Assembly: GCA_015657535.1 (NCBI GenBank)
Contig: JADHZB010000054.1
Location: 1 to 27,066, forward strand
Length of the DNA stretch: 27,066 nucleotides
Direction: 5' to 3'
DNA from: Nephromyces sp. MM_2019
Taxonomy: Eukaryota > Apicomplexa > Aconoidasida > Nephromycida
Shown: positions 12,794 through 26,580 of the stretch, piece by piece
Layout: each line of letters opens with the position of its first letter
How positions within the stretch are numbered: position 1 is the stretch's first letter
Position numbers and translations under genes: made by a program
Notes under the pieces: model-generated
The model's input: only the letters and a program-made list of their open reading frames with translations
What the model was told of the DNA's origin: nothing
The model's database searches: none

Positions 12794-14932
12794 ATGTCAC
12801 ATAGAAAGTTTGAGCGACCAAGACATGGCTCTCTTGCCTTTCTTCCTCGTAAAAGAGCTAAGAGACATCAAGGAAGAGGTATAAAATTCCTGACATTCTT
12901 CTTTATGTACTTAGTTCCTCATCTTTATGGTTGATTGATAGATTATTCGCATAACAAACTAAATCAGTTTTGTTATCTAAGTTAATCTTCTTGCTTATCC
13001 CCCACAATCACAACATAATTAAGATAATATACCTCTTAATTGCTTACAGTCAAATCTTTCCCTAAAGATGACCCCTCTAAACCCCCTCATTTGACCGCAT
13101 TTTGCGGATATAAAGCTGGAATGACTCACGTTGTTAGAGAAATGGATAAACCCGGATCAAGTAATTGCTTAATACATAAAGATTTTTACTTGTAATAGAT
13201 TATGATGACAAACTATCCCAGCTCATCAGAATATTATGCTGTTAAAACACTGCCATAATTGTTGAGTTCTTCGAAAAGTGGCTGATTTTATAAACAAATA
13301 ACCTCATATTTAGGGTGACAAGAGAATTAAATTTTCTTGGGCTAAGTACAAGCATCATATTTAGTTGATGTATAATTGATTTTGGCATCACCCAATACTA
13401 TATGTGAAGATTGAGTTACTTAACTCTCTTTTGTATTATTCCATATTCTTAATCTTTGAATATGCTTATATGGCTTTTTATCAAATGATAATTATTCTGA
13501 GAAAAACCATGGAATTAACATTTCTCTTTTTACTTTTCAGAACTCCACAATAAAGAAGTTGTCGAAGCAGTTACCATTGTTGAATGCCCACCAATTGTTG
13601 TTGTTGGTGCTGTTGGTTACACGAAAACAGCTCAGGGATTAACTGCTCTCACTACTGTTTGGGCTTCATATCTTTCAGATTCCTGCAAGAGACGATTCTA
13701 CAAAAACTGGAGCAAATCAAAGAAGAATGCATTCACCAAGTACGCTAAAGCTGTGTCAGATTCCAATGGTCAAAAACTAAACAAAGAATTTGAGCTTATG
13801 GCTAGTAAATGTACAGTTATTCGTGCAATTTGCCACACCGAACCCCAAGCAACCTCAATTGGCGCCCGAAAGGCACAAGTTATGGAAATCCAAGTAAATG
13901 GTGGTTCAGTTTCTGACAAGATCACTTATATCAGAAGTCTTATGGAAAAATTTATGCCAGTACAAAACGTTTTTTCAGAGAATGAAATGGTTGATATAAT
14001 AGGTAAGATCCTATTTGAGATATAACTTACATCTATGGGTGTTTGATAACTTATAAAGTGATCACTTGCCATTATCAAGCATCCCTATCAATGATGTATA
14101 TTTGTATATGGCAACACCCTATAATATTCATTTGTGATCGAGCCATTTTCATTAATGTTCACATTTTTGACTATGAGCTCTCCTTTGTGATTTCCATATT
14201 CCTAATCTTAGAATCTGTTCTATAACATACTATGAGCACTCACTTAGTGAGGGTGGTTCAAAGAATAACCATGGAAATAACACCTTCTTTTTTATCTCAG
14301 GTGTATCCAAAGGAAAAGGGTATGGTGGTTTGATCCAAAGATGGGGAGTTTCCAGACTTCCTCGAAAGACCCATCGTGGTCTCCGAAAAGTTGCCTGTAT
14401 TGGAGCATGGCATCCAGCTCGAGTACAGTTTCAGGTCCCACGTCACGGTCAAATGGGCTATCACCACAGAACCGAAACCAACAAGAAAATCTATAGAATC
14501 GGTGATGCTAACAAGGCAGATAATGCAAGCACAAAAGCAGATATCACAACCAAAACTATTACCCCAATGGGTGGCTTCCCCCATTATGGTGTGATAAAGA
14601 ATGATTTCTTGATGATAAAGGGCTGTGTCATTGGATGCAAGAAACGACCTCTTATGATCCGTAAATCACTCGTACCAGCTGTATCAAGACAAGCTTTAGA
14701 GAACATTGAACTTAAGTTTATTGATACGTCATCCAAATGGGGTCATGGAAGATTCCAAACATCTGATGAAAAAGCAAAATTCTTTGGTATCAAGAAAAAC
14801 ACAACTACAGATCCTGAGTCATTTTCTAATCCTACAACAAACCCACTTGAGAAATACTATAATATGAGGGCTACCGAACCCTCTAAAATGATTCCATCAA
14901 ATATTTTGGAAATGGAACAAACTCAAGCTTAA
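12794..14932 (+). CDS. RPL3: 60S ribosomal protein L3 (uL3)
   Basis: Exons 12794-12878, 13050-13160, 13541-14002 and 14301-14932 join at phase 1 each time and give 429 aa. The start [14 protein letters not shown] is the canonical eukaryotic uL3 N-terminus. Family landmarks follow in order: [66 protein letters not shown] (the tryptophan finger near the peptidyl-transferase centre), [14 protein letters not shown] and [16 protein letters not shown]. uL3 is a core large-subunit protein that assembles early and helps shape the peptidyl-transferase centre. After GRFQT the tail runs about 56 residues to MEQTQA, some 30-40 longer than in animal homologues. Introns 2 (380 nt) and 3 (298 nt) resemble each other. 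The TAA at 14930-14932 is followed by T/A-rich sequence and a convergent gene. Confidence 0.97.
13313..13540 (+). repeat. RPL3 intron 2 3' half: copy 1 of a structured element shared with intron 3
   Basis: Order: GGGTG at 13313, an 8-bp hairpin (AAGAGAAT/ATTTTCTT, 13320-13338), block A from AAGCATC through TGATGTAT to GGCATCACCC (13350-13393), block B around CCATATTCTTAATCTT (13424-13465), a hairpin TTATCAAATGATAA (13478-13491), and block C, AACCATGGAATTAACA, about 35 nt before the acceptor. Each element has a counterpart in the same order in intron 3. It may be a duplicated intron, an intron-borne structured RNA or a splicing-control element. Confidence 0.7.
14037..14300 (+). repeat. RPL3 intron 3: copy 2 of the shared structured element
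   Basis: Order: a strong hairpin whose arms GGGTGTTTGATAA (14037-14049) and TTATCAAGCATCCC (14072-14085) pair over about 13 bp with one bulge and hold an inner palindrome AAGTGATCACTT; block A AAGCATC..TGATGTAT..GGCAACACCC (14077-14119); block B around CCATATTCCTAATCTT (14178-14220); a hairpin CTCAC-TTA-GTGAG (14239-14251); block C AACCATGGAAATAACA, about 33 nt before the acceptor. Open frames here, such as the one starting near 14043, are intronic. Confidence 0.7.
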
Positions 14933-15112
14933 ACTTAAATTTTAAATTATTCAATTATATTTTAAAAGTTTTTTCAATTTTTGTTCTTAATTTTCAACTT
15001 TTTGATTCATAACAATCTAAGTTCTAATATCTATTATAAAAAGATTAAGCTTCTAATAGTTTTAAACTTTATATTTTATGATATATTTCTAGTCCTTTAA
15101 GTTTTATTATTA

Positions 15113-16215
15113 TTATTGATCATCTATCTTTTCATTGGACCAGCGGTTTTCTGGTGAATCAATAAAGTGAAGTAACAATGGTAAAAGTTCATCAACCGCT
15201 TTCTCTAGTTCTTCCCTATTTGTAACTTGGTGGACAACTATATGCTTAGGACCAAGAATCATGATGCATTTCATGAATGCAACAGATTCACGTTGTTTTC
15301 TTAGAGCTCGATCTCTAGAACGAAATTCTTGAATTGCCTTGTCACCTAGAGATGAAGAAATTAATATATATAAATTTTCTATTTTAATCTTAGTAGAGAT
15401 TATATAATTACTTGGCCATCTGTATTTCTTTTTCTGTAAATCTGGGAAAAATATCTTGGGGTTTGGTTGCTGTCTGCCTCCTGAGAAAGACATAAAATTG
15501 AGTTTTAGTGCTTCTTTAATATAAAAATTTACCTGATAGTCTACTTATGACCATATAAGGAGCCACCTCAGGGTCGTATATTACTTTCCAATGTGGAAAA
15601 TTTGTTACTAAAAAGTCATGTAATTCCTCGAGAAAAAATTCCCTATTATTCGAAAAATCTACACGCCCCAAAACGTTGAGTAATTTAGTGTTGTTAAGTG
15701 ATTTACAAGTTGGCTGACAGTTATGTGACCTAAACTTCTTTCTAACCCAATCTGCATATTGGACTGAATTGTCTTTCAAACAATCGATTCCAACAGTTTC
15801 GGGTCTATTTCCTATGCTAATTATATATCCTGATTGATAAGTTGATAATAAAGTATTTAAAAGTTTAAGCAAACGAGGGCCTCTCTTACCTGAATTGTAA
15901 GCAATTACTAACCCTGGAGGATTTTCAATTTTGTTCCTTTTGGGTCCAGGCATTACAATACAATTCTATATATGAGGTAGAAAATAATTGTGTATGCTTT
16001 ATATAATTGAGTTACATCAATACTCCTACCTTGTGTGGTATTAACACATAGTTTTCCGTGTTCTTTCTTAAGTAATTCTTGAAAACATCAAAACGATTGC
16101 TTGTGAAGCTTTCTGATATGTATTGTATCTTGTAGATGTTGTTTTTGTTAAAGTCGGTTTGTATCGAGTCATATTCAGCGGTTGTTTTAGATTCCCTATT
16201 CTGGTTTTCTTCCAT
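15113..16215 (-). CDS. Conserved-looking protein of unknown function, 306 aa
   Basis: Four exons, 16030-16215, 15533-15965, 15412-15480 and 15113-15345, join in frame (phases 0, 1, 1) for 921 nt. I do not recognise the family. There is no signal peptide or membrane helix. The first 62 residues are polar. An alpha/beta-looking core follows (GLVIAYNSGKRGPRLLKLL, YIISIGNRPETVGIDCL), then FPHWKVIYDPEVAPYMVISR and GRQQPNPKIFFPDLQKKKYR. The C-terminal part is basic then helical (FRSRDRALRKQRESVAFMKC, VTNREELEKAVDELLPLLLH). The start at 16215 sits in a good ACCATGG context; an alternative in-frame ATG opens MPGPKRNK in exon 2. The stop is 180 nt from the RPL3 stop, with the two genes converging. Composition would fit a mitochondrial or RNA-binding protein, but nothing seen decides this. 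Confidence 0.85.
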
Positions 16216-16748
16216 GGTCCTTGATTGAGGAGATCATAAAATGGATAATAAAGGATTTCTCAATGAATAAACAAGAAACTTATAATTAGAATTTATATTT
16301 ATATCATATTCAAATCTCGAGTGAATAGTCTTTACTAATGTGTAGTAATTCTTTCACGAGTTTTCAAGGCAGGGCTGTGTTTCTAACACAAAAGTAAAAT
16401 ATATCTCAATTAAAATATGCTACAAAGTTATTCAATGTAGCTAATTGTTTTTAGTAGAGTTGAAAGCACTAGGACTCTTGCTTGAGTTTTTGAAAAGAGT
16501 TAGAACAAATGCACTATTAAGCAGGTGTGTGTACATACACACCTACCTCTAATCGTAACAGTTGCAACTTTTTCATTTTATAAATTGTTTTTCTGAGCTT
16601 TATTAGACTTGATTCGTAAATTTTTGAAAAGTGTTTTTAGATCAAATTTTATTTTGCTTTTTATAAAAATATAAAGTAATTAGAAATTACTCGTGTATAA
16701 CATAATTTTAAATTTATAATACCTTATAATCGTCCCAATTAATTAAAA
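16216..16748. other. Divergent intergenic region, 533 nt
   Basis: AT-rich spacer between two diverging starts (15113-16215 minus and 16749 plus), presumably holding both promoters. A CA/TG dyad, GTGTGTGTACATACACACCTAC, sits near 16,525-16,547 and could form a small hairpin. No gene was seen. Confidence 0.5.
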
Positions 16749-18174
16749 ATGAAAAACTTTGAATTTTGTAATCTGGACATTGTTGAATGGTTAGATTATG
16801 AACTTCAGAACTTCGAAAGAGCAAGAAACATCTTCAATTTAAAATTACAATCAATAGTTAAGGTATTTATCATAATGATCCTACAATAAAACATTGACTC
16901 AGATAAAATCGTTTTCTTTAGCTTCACAAAATAAAAGTTTTAAAAGCCAATATATTATTACGAGAGTTAAAACTTAACTACATGGGTAAAATTCACCAAG
17001 AATGTCTGGATTTTGATGTATGTTTTTTTAAATCTATTGTCGAAAAGTATACTTATAATGCTTACAAGTCTCGATATTCTTTCTCACAACCAATCAATTT
17101 ACACTCAATTGTAAAGGAAGGCATGAAAATTAAATCTGAAGAGAAAACTTCATCTATAATGGATAAAGTATTATTATTGCTAGTACGTTAAAGTATATTA
17201 TAGAGTTCCTATACATAATATCACACTATGCAGAGCTACCAGCAAGAATCTTCTATGAAAGATATCAAGAGCCTTCAAGAAGCTAGCAGCAAAAAAAAAA
17301 ATTCTCTAACCTCGTTATTAAAAGTGCTAGCAAGGAAAAATATAGAATTTGTAATTACAAATAAGCGACTGGGGCTGCTAAATAAAAGATACAGCTCATT
17401 GTGTGAATCTAATGAGAGATTAATACTTCAAACTAACAAAATAAAGCAGGTATTGGCACTATTTATCACCTTGGTTACTCAACTTTATTGTAAAATCTTA
17501 GAATGTCAAAGGATTGTCTGAGTTCACAAGATATCTTTTAAAGAGCGTTTCCCAAGCAGAAAGTTATGCCTATGAGGATAAGGTAAATTAGAGATTTATT
17601 TGAAAATTTCGATTTTGATTAATTTTTGTTAAAGCAGAAGTTTCATAAACTTAAGTAAGCAGTTTTATTTATTTAATTTAGAACATGGATTTCGAGAGTT
17701 ACAAAAGAGGATTATCATCATATCCACTTAAATATGAGACAAGACAATTTGACCTGATCGTGCTTTCATCCAAGCAAATTTTCTTCAAGAACAAATTGGA
17801 TTGTATGCGTCAAAGAAAAACAGAAATTGAAAAATCTATTTCAGAAATTTCTTTGAGAATTGAGACCTATGTAAAACATACTTATAATAAGTTTTTACTA
17901 ACTTGATAAATTAACAAAAACTCAAACATTTCCAGAACAAATGGTTTGAGAAATATTTCAAGCACTCTGGAACAACAAAAATTGAAGCATTGACCAAATC
18001 ATTTCATTTGAAAGCCGGTACTATGCAAAATAAGGTATGTTGATTTCTTAGCTCAAAATACAATTTACTTCATGAATTATCTAGAAATCTGAATTGATAT
18101 TGAATTTCAAAAGGATTCTTTTTAACCTCAAGAAATGTAATAAAGAAACAAAGCTTTTACTTAAAAGTGGCTAA
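16749..18174 (+). CDS. Coiled-coil-like protein with mini-introns, unknown function
   Basis: Seven exons: 16749-16862, 16922-17182, 17234-17449, 17502-17582, 17682-17870, 17936-18034 and 18085-18174. Every intron (59, 51, 52, 99, 65 and 50 nt) is phase 0, giving 349 aa. I do not recognise the family. Sequence is Lys/Glu/Leu/Ser-rich with heptad-like stretches (NERLILQTNKIKQ; RQRKTEIEKSISEISLRIET), suggesting a structural coiled coil, perhaps cytoskeletal. No signal peptide or membrane segment is seen. The stop at 18172-18174 may not be the true end, because coding-like pieces continue on the same strand to 19426 and exon 7 has an alternative donor (T/GTAATA, near 18,137). Exon 2 also holds a possible 51-nt in-frame intron at 17018-17068. 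The first four exons are the most secure. Confidence 0.72.
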
Positions 18175-19426
18175 AATAAATCCTTTAATAGTCACTGTCG
18201 ACCACTGTAACTCAACAGTAGATTCCCGTGATGGTTCGTTACTAAAATCACTAATTAAAATGAATGAAACTCGATAATTATTGCCCTAGATATTTGGCTC
18301 AGAAACTTGAAAACCAGTTTAAAAAGCCAATCCCTTATGATAGCTTCTTCAGAGTCTACTGTTAACACTCTTGTTGAAGACAACAAGTTAGTCTCATTAA
18401 AGATGCTATCCTTAAGTTATCCCAAAGCATTTTTAACCTGAAAAGTTATAAAACTAGCACTGAAACTTTCACTTATATAAAAGGTATTTTGGCAATCTTG
18501 AAGCTTGTTAAAAATTTTAAGCCAAACTATATTTAATATTTTAGAAGACAAAGATAACCAAGTTAGATCATGTGAAGCATTATGAGGCACTATACCCTTT
18601 AACTCAATCATTTTGTAGTTTACCAAATCAGAAAAAAACTCGGAAATTTCACCTAAAATTGATGAAATATCATCAATCCAGTCAATGGTACTTTAAATAA
18701 GATTAAAAAGTTTAACTTTTTTTTGAAAAACATCAAGTGCTTGAAAAAAAAATTAGAATGTCAGGATAATCACCACCCTTTGAGAGTTGACATCACAGCC
18801 AATCTAAAAAACTTAATAAATTGTAAATTCCAATACCAGGGTAATTTTTCGAATTTAGCCAGTAAAACTTTAAAATACTCAAAACATTACAAATACAAAG
18901 ATTTGTTCCAAGGGAATAAAGGGTATGCTTGTTTTAAATCAGGGCTTATTTATGTTTTTAAGTTAGCAAATTGAAAATAGGAATTCAAGAATCCCAGATA
19001 ACAATGCAAAAAAAGTCTTACTTAAACCTACAAGGTGCAATTTTTAACTAGCAAATTTACGAGGAAATAGATTACTTTTTATGTAAATTAAAGGAAACTA
19101 AAAGTGCCTGTATTACAAAAACCATCGAAAAATTTGAATCTGAATGAGGTATGATTAATAGGCACGCTAATGCTTAAAATTCAATTTACTCAGATGAATC
19201 GTAATAAAAAACAATGTTTACAAAGTAGAAGTTCGGAAAACCTTGATAATAAAAAAGTAATTAGAAATTTAAACGCTTTTAAAACTTTAATTGGAAATTG
19301 CAATAAAACTTCCTTCAGAAAAAAAGAAACCTGTCTATTGGTAATTTCTCACCGAAAAAATTATTTCTCAATGACAATTTTGAAAATAACATTCGTGAAG
19401 ACTCAATAGACTTATTTGAATGGTGA
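18175..19426 (+). pseudogene. Coding-like fragments: further exons of the coiled-coil gene, or a decayed part of it
   Basis: Several stretches read like exons in the style of the upstream gene. They include a frame with KDAILKLSQSIFNLKSYKTS (18396-18480) ending at a plausible 61-nt intron, a phase-0 open run after it with KLDHVKHYEALYPLTQSF (from 18,542), QIYEEIDYFLCKLKETK from 19052, and a clean terminal pair, 19194-19256 and 19319-19426, separated by a 62-nt GTAATT..TTCAG intron and ending FENNIREDSIDLFEW-stop. Neighbouring pieces disagree in frame, for example at an A-run near 19,100, where dropping one A would restore the frame. Either the exon structure is unusual, the 3' half is decaying, or the assembly has homopolymer errors. 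All other genes in the window are frame-clean. Confidence 0.45.
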
Positions 19427-19904
19427 AATATTAAAATTAATAGGGCATTTAATATACTATTTTAAATAAAAGTATAGTAAGCAAATAATAAGTTAAGAAA
19501 ATTCCATGCATTAATTTGATTCTCATATAAAATAAGCTTATGAATAATAAAAAAAGTAACTTTATATTAATATTTTTATCAAGTGCTTGATAATACAAAG
19601 TATGCATCGTTTGTAAATAGATTTAGATCAGACAAACTTTGGGAAACTTTTGAATTAAGTTTAAATTTTTCGAATTTATGAATTTAAGGTTGATGTATTT
19701 ATTGTCAGGCTACTTGATCTATTTTATGATTTAAAGATGATATTAATAAAACATAGTTTTCTTGTCAGTAAAGTTTCGGAGTAATATAAACAAACTATGA
19801 TGAGATTGTAACTTGATTTTCAATTCCAAATTGAAAAATTTTGATAGAGTGAAGATGTTTTTCAACAAGTGTATTCATGATTAATATAATTCATTTATCG
19901 TGGT
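19427..19904. other. Convergent intergenic region, 478 nt
   Basis: AT-rich spacer between the 3' end of the coiled-coil region (plus) and the stop of the ERK7-like gene (minus). No gene, repeat array or RNA gene was recognised. Confidence 0.5.
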
Positions 19905-23757
<3,853 letters not shown>

Positions 23758-23784
23758 ACTTTAAATAAAATATAATATTTAAAA

Positions 23785-24720
23785 GTGTGTGTGTGTGTAT
23801 GTGTGTGGGTGTGTGTGTGTGTGTGAGTGTGTATGTGTGTATCAATATAATATGTATGTAGAAATTTTATGTGTATGTGTGTGAGATTATATGGTTTTGA
23901 GTGTTTAATATTATTCATATTACATATATTATATATGTGTGTGTATAGATTATATTTAGGTTCAAATAGTGTGAATTATATAGTTGTATGTTTTTGGTTA
24001 AATCTAAAATGTGTAAAACTAAATTAAACTTACATTTTATATTAATGTGTAGGAAAATAAAATTATGTAATTTTTATTTCAAAAATTTCATAAATTATTG
24101 AAATTTCCACAAATTCACAAGAGTCTTGAAACGATTGATATCAAAGTTCATTCTATGTTGAATAGTTCATAAATTTTGTTTGTTAATATTTGTGTGTAAA
24201 TGTTTGAATGTATACTTATGTGTGTGCGTATGTGTGTAGGAATATGGATGAGGATGTACTTGTGGATATATTTGTGTTCGTGGATATATTAATGTGTGCG
24301 GATATGTTTGTGTGTGTGAATGTGTGGGTTTGTATGTTTGTCAGTCTGTGTGTATTTCTGTGTGTATTTGTGTCTATATATATATAGGAGTGTGTGGATC
24401 TGTATGAAAGAATCTGTGGATATGGATGTGTGTTGGTGTACATAAAAGTTTGAGTGTGTATGGGTCTGTGAGATGAATGTTTGTTTATAGTTTAGTATGG
24501 TGTGTAAGGTTTCGGTAAGATGTGTGAGATTGTGGGTGTGTGTTTTCTGTTCATTAATATATATATATATTTAAATAAATATATATAGGTGTGTGTTTTT
24601 ATGTAAAAGTAACTCGCTGATTGTGTGTGTGTGAGTTTTTTGTAATTTTGATTTTTGTGAGTGTTTATATATATGTATAAATATATGTATGTATGTAAGT
24701 GTGTAGCATAAAGCTTAATG
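23785..24720 (+). repeat. TG-rich block
   Basis: Runs such as GTGTGTGTGTATGTGTGTGGG at the left end and degenerate TGTGTGNATGT units across the block. It begins about 30 nt from the ERK7 start codon, so it overlaps the likely 5' leader or promoter of that gene. Confidence 0.75.
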
Positions 24721-24748
24721 GGAAAGACAATTATGATTATACAATTTA

Positions 24749-24793
24749 TATATAATTTTTATTACAAAAAAAAATGAATATAAAAATTATATA
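24749..24793. repeat. Inverted repeat, 14-bp arms, at a TG-to-CA strand switch
   Basis: TATATAATTTTTAT (24749-24762) and its exact reverse complement ATAAAAATTATATA (24780-24793) with a 17-nt spacer that includes an A9 run. It sits where the plus strand changes from TG-rich to ACA-rich. Confidence 0.75.
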
Positions 24794-24849
24794 AATAAAA
24801 TTGCTTATATTCCTTAATGTTTAATTTAAGGTAATAGAGTGAATATAAT

Positions 24850-24873
24850 TTATATATATATATATATATATAT
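24850..24873. repeat. (TA)n run
   Basis: About 11 uninterrupted TA dinucleotides at the start of an ACA-rich block. Similar short runs occur at 21104-21118 in an ERK7 intron and at 25928-25948. Confidence 0.85.
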
Positions 24874-25294
24874 GATTTATATTCATTATATCCATACATT
24901 ATAAAATTTACACATAAATATTTTATTATAATCACATTATATACATAACATGTTAACATTATACACACACATTATATACAGACATTATATATATACATTA
25001 AGTATATACATCATTTATTTACAATATGTATATACATTAAATTTACACAAAATATAAACATTATATATTAGCATTACACACAATAAATAGTTTCTAAACA
25101 CATTAAATAGGATGTATATATTTTATAGACATATTAAAGATGATTTACACACACATTATGTATATTTTACAGATACTCAATATATACACATACATGATAA
25201 AATAAATGTGTGTATTGTTTACATACTAAACATAAGATCAGATAAATCATAATGAATTATTAGGGGATTTACCTCAAAATTTTAATATATTGAA

Positions 25295-25450
25295 AAATGT
25301 GTGTCTGCATATGTATTTTGTGTTTGTTTATATGTATATATATCTTTGTGTTTGCGTGTGTGTGTATGTGTGTGCACGTGTTTATATGTGTATATGCTTG
25401 CACATGTGCACACATTTGTGTGTGTGATGTGTGTTTGTGTGTGTGTAAAT
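25295..25450 (+). repeat. TG-rich block
   Basis: Dense GTGTGT/TATATGT units including GCGTGTGTGTGTATGTGTGT. It ends shortly before a perfect inverted repeat centred at 25552. Confidence 0.75.
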
Positions 25451-25535
25451 TTGATTTGAGCTCCCAAAAATAATAAATTATGTGTGTAAATTTGGATCCA
25501 AAGAGATTTTTAAAATTTGTTATTTCTAAATAATT

Positions 25536-25569
25536 TTTTGTTTTGATAAAATTTTTTATCAAAACAAAA
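25536..25569. repeat. Perfect 16-bp hairpin with 2-nt loop
   Basis: TTTTGTTTTGATAAAA (25536-25551), TT, then TTTTATCAAAACAAAA (25554-25569). It lies between a TG-rich block (to 25450) and an ACA-rich block (from 25610). It is not followed or preceded by a gene, so a transcription terminator role has no support. Confidence 0.9.
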
Positions 25570-25970
25570 TTACAAAGATCCTAAATAATAATGATAATAT
25601 TAAAATGTATAGATGTTACTCACACACACACATACACATACACGAATATATATATAGACACATTTATTATATATACTATGTACACATTAGGTATACACAC
25701 ACATACAGTATGTAGACACTCCTACATTATATACGCATACGAACGAATATTATGTTCAAACATACCATATTTTATGTACACATTATGCATATTTTATAGC
25801 TACACACACATAATTTTTATATATACAAACATATATTATATATGCATACACATTTTAGGTTTGCACGCACATACTTATACACATATGTATTATGTATATA
25901 CGTACACATGTTAAAGATGCCAATGTTATATATATATATATATATATAATTAATTATATTACAATTACTC

Positions 25971-26025
25971 ACACATTAGTTATAAATTACACACACACAT
26001 TAATTATAAATTACACACACACATT
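25971..26025 (+). repeat. Short tandem repeat, 23-bp unit
   Basis: ACACATTAGTTATAAATTAC is followed by copies reading ACACACATTAATTATAAATT and ACACACATTGGATATAAA within an ACA-rich block (25610-26090). Units are about 23 nt apart. Confidence 0.65.
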
Positions 26026-26094
26026 GGATATAAACCTATATCATATAATAAACATTATATACACACATTTATCTTAGCATACACACTCTTTAAA

Positions 26095-26580
26095 ATGTTA
26101 GTGTGCAAGTATATTTAAAAAAATAAATTATATATATATATCATTGATAATTATAAAGCTAAAAATATTTATGTGTGTAAAAATATTCCATTGACATTGA
26201 ATACATACACATCAATATTTTAGAATTTGTGTGTATTTGTGTTTATCGTGTGTGTGGGTGCATTTATAATGTGATTGTATATAGTGTGTATGAATCTTTA
26301 TAATATATGTGTAGGTAGGCTATTCATTGAAATGTGTGCACTCGAGTAGATTGATTTAGTGTGTAGGTGTAAGGTTTAATTCAATGTGTGTGAAATTGGT
26401 GGTATGGGTGTGTGTGTACACATATCTTAACTAACATATTTTATAGCCATATATGTATTTCTGTGTGTTTTTGTATCCATGTGTTTATTATTGTCGGAGT
26501 ATACAGGTTTATACAAAATTTGTGTGTGTGTGTAGTTATTAGCGTGTGTGTGTGGGTAGATATATATATAATATGTAGCT
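26095..26580 (+). repeat. TG-rich block
   Basis: GTGTGTGTG runs at about 26408 and 26520-26555 within degenerate TGTGTN units. It is followed by an ACA-rich block from 26690 to near the right edge, where ATATATA closes the window. Confidence 0.7.

Noticed and set aside
14297..14594. Open frames in other frames or strand over RPL3 exon 4
   Set aside because: Shadows of the strongly conserved uL3 reading frame.
25536..25569. Rho-independent-type terminator
   Set aside because: A perfect hairpin but AT-only in character, eukaryotic context, and no gene ends nearby.
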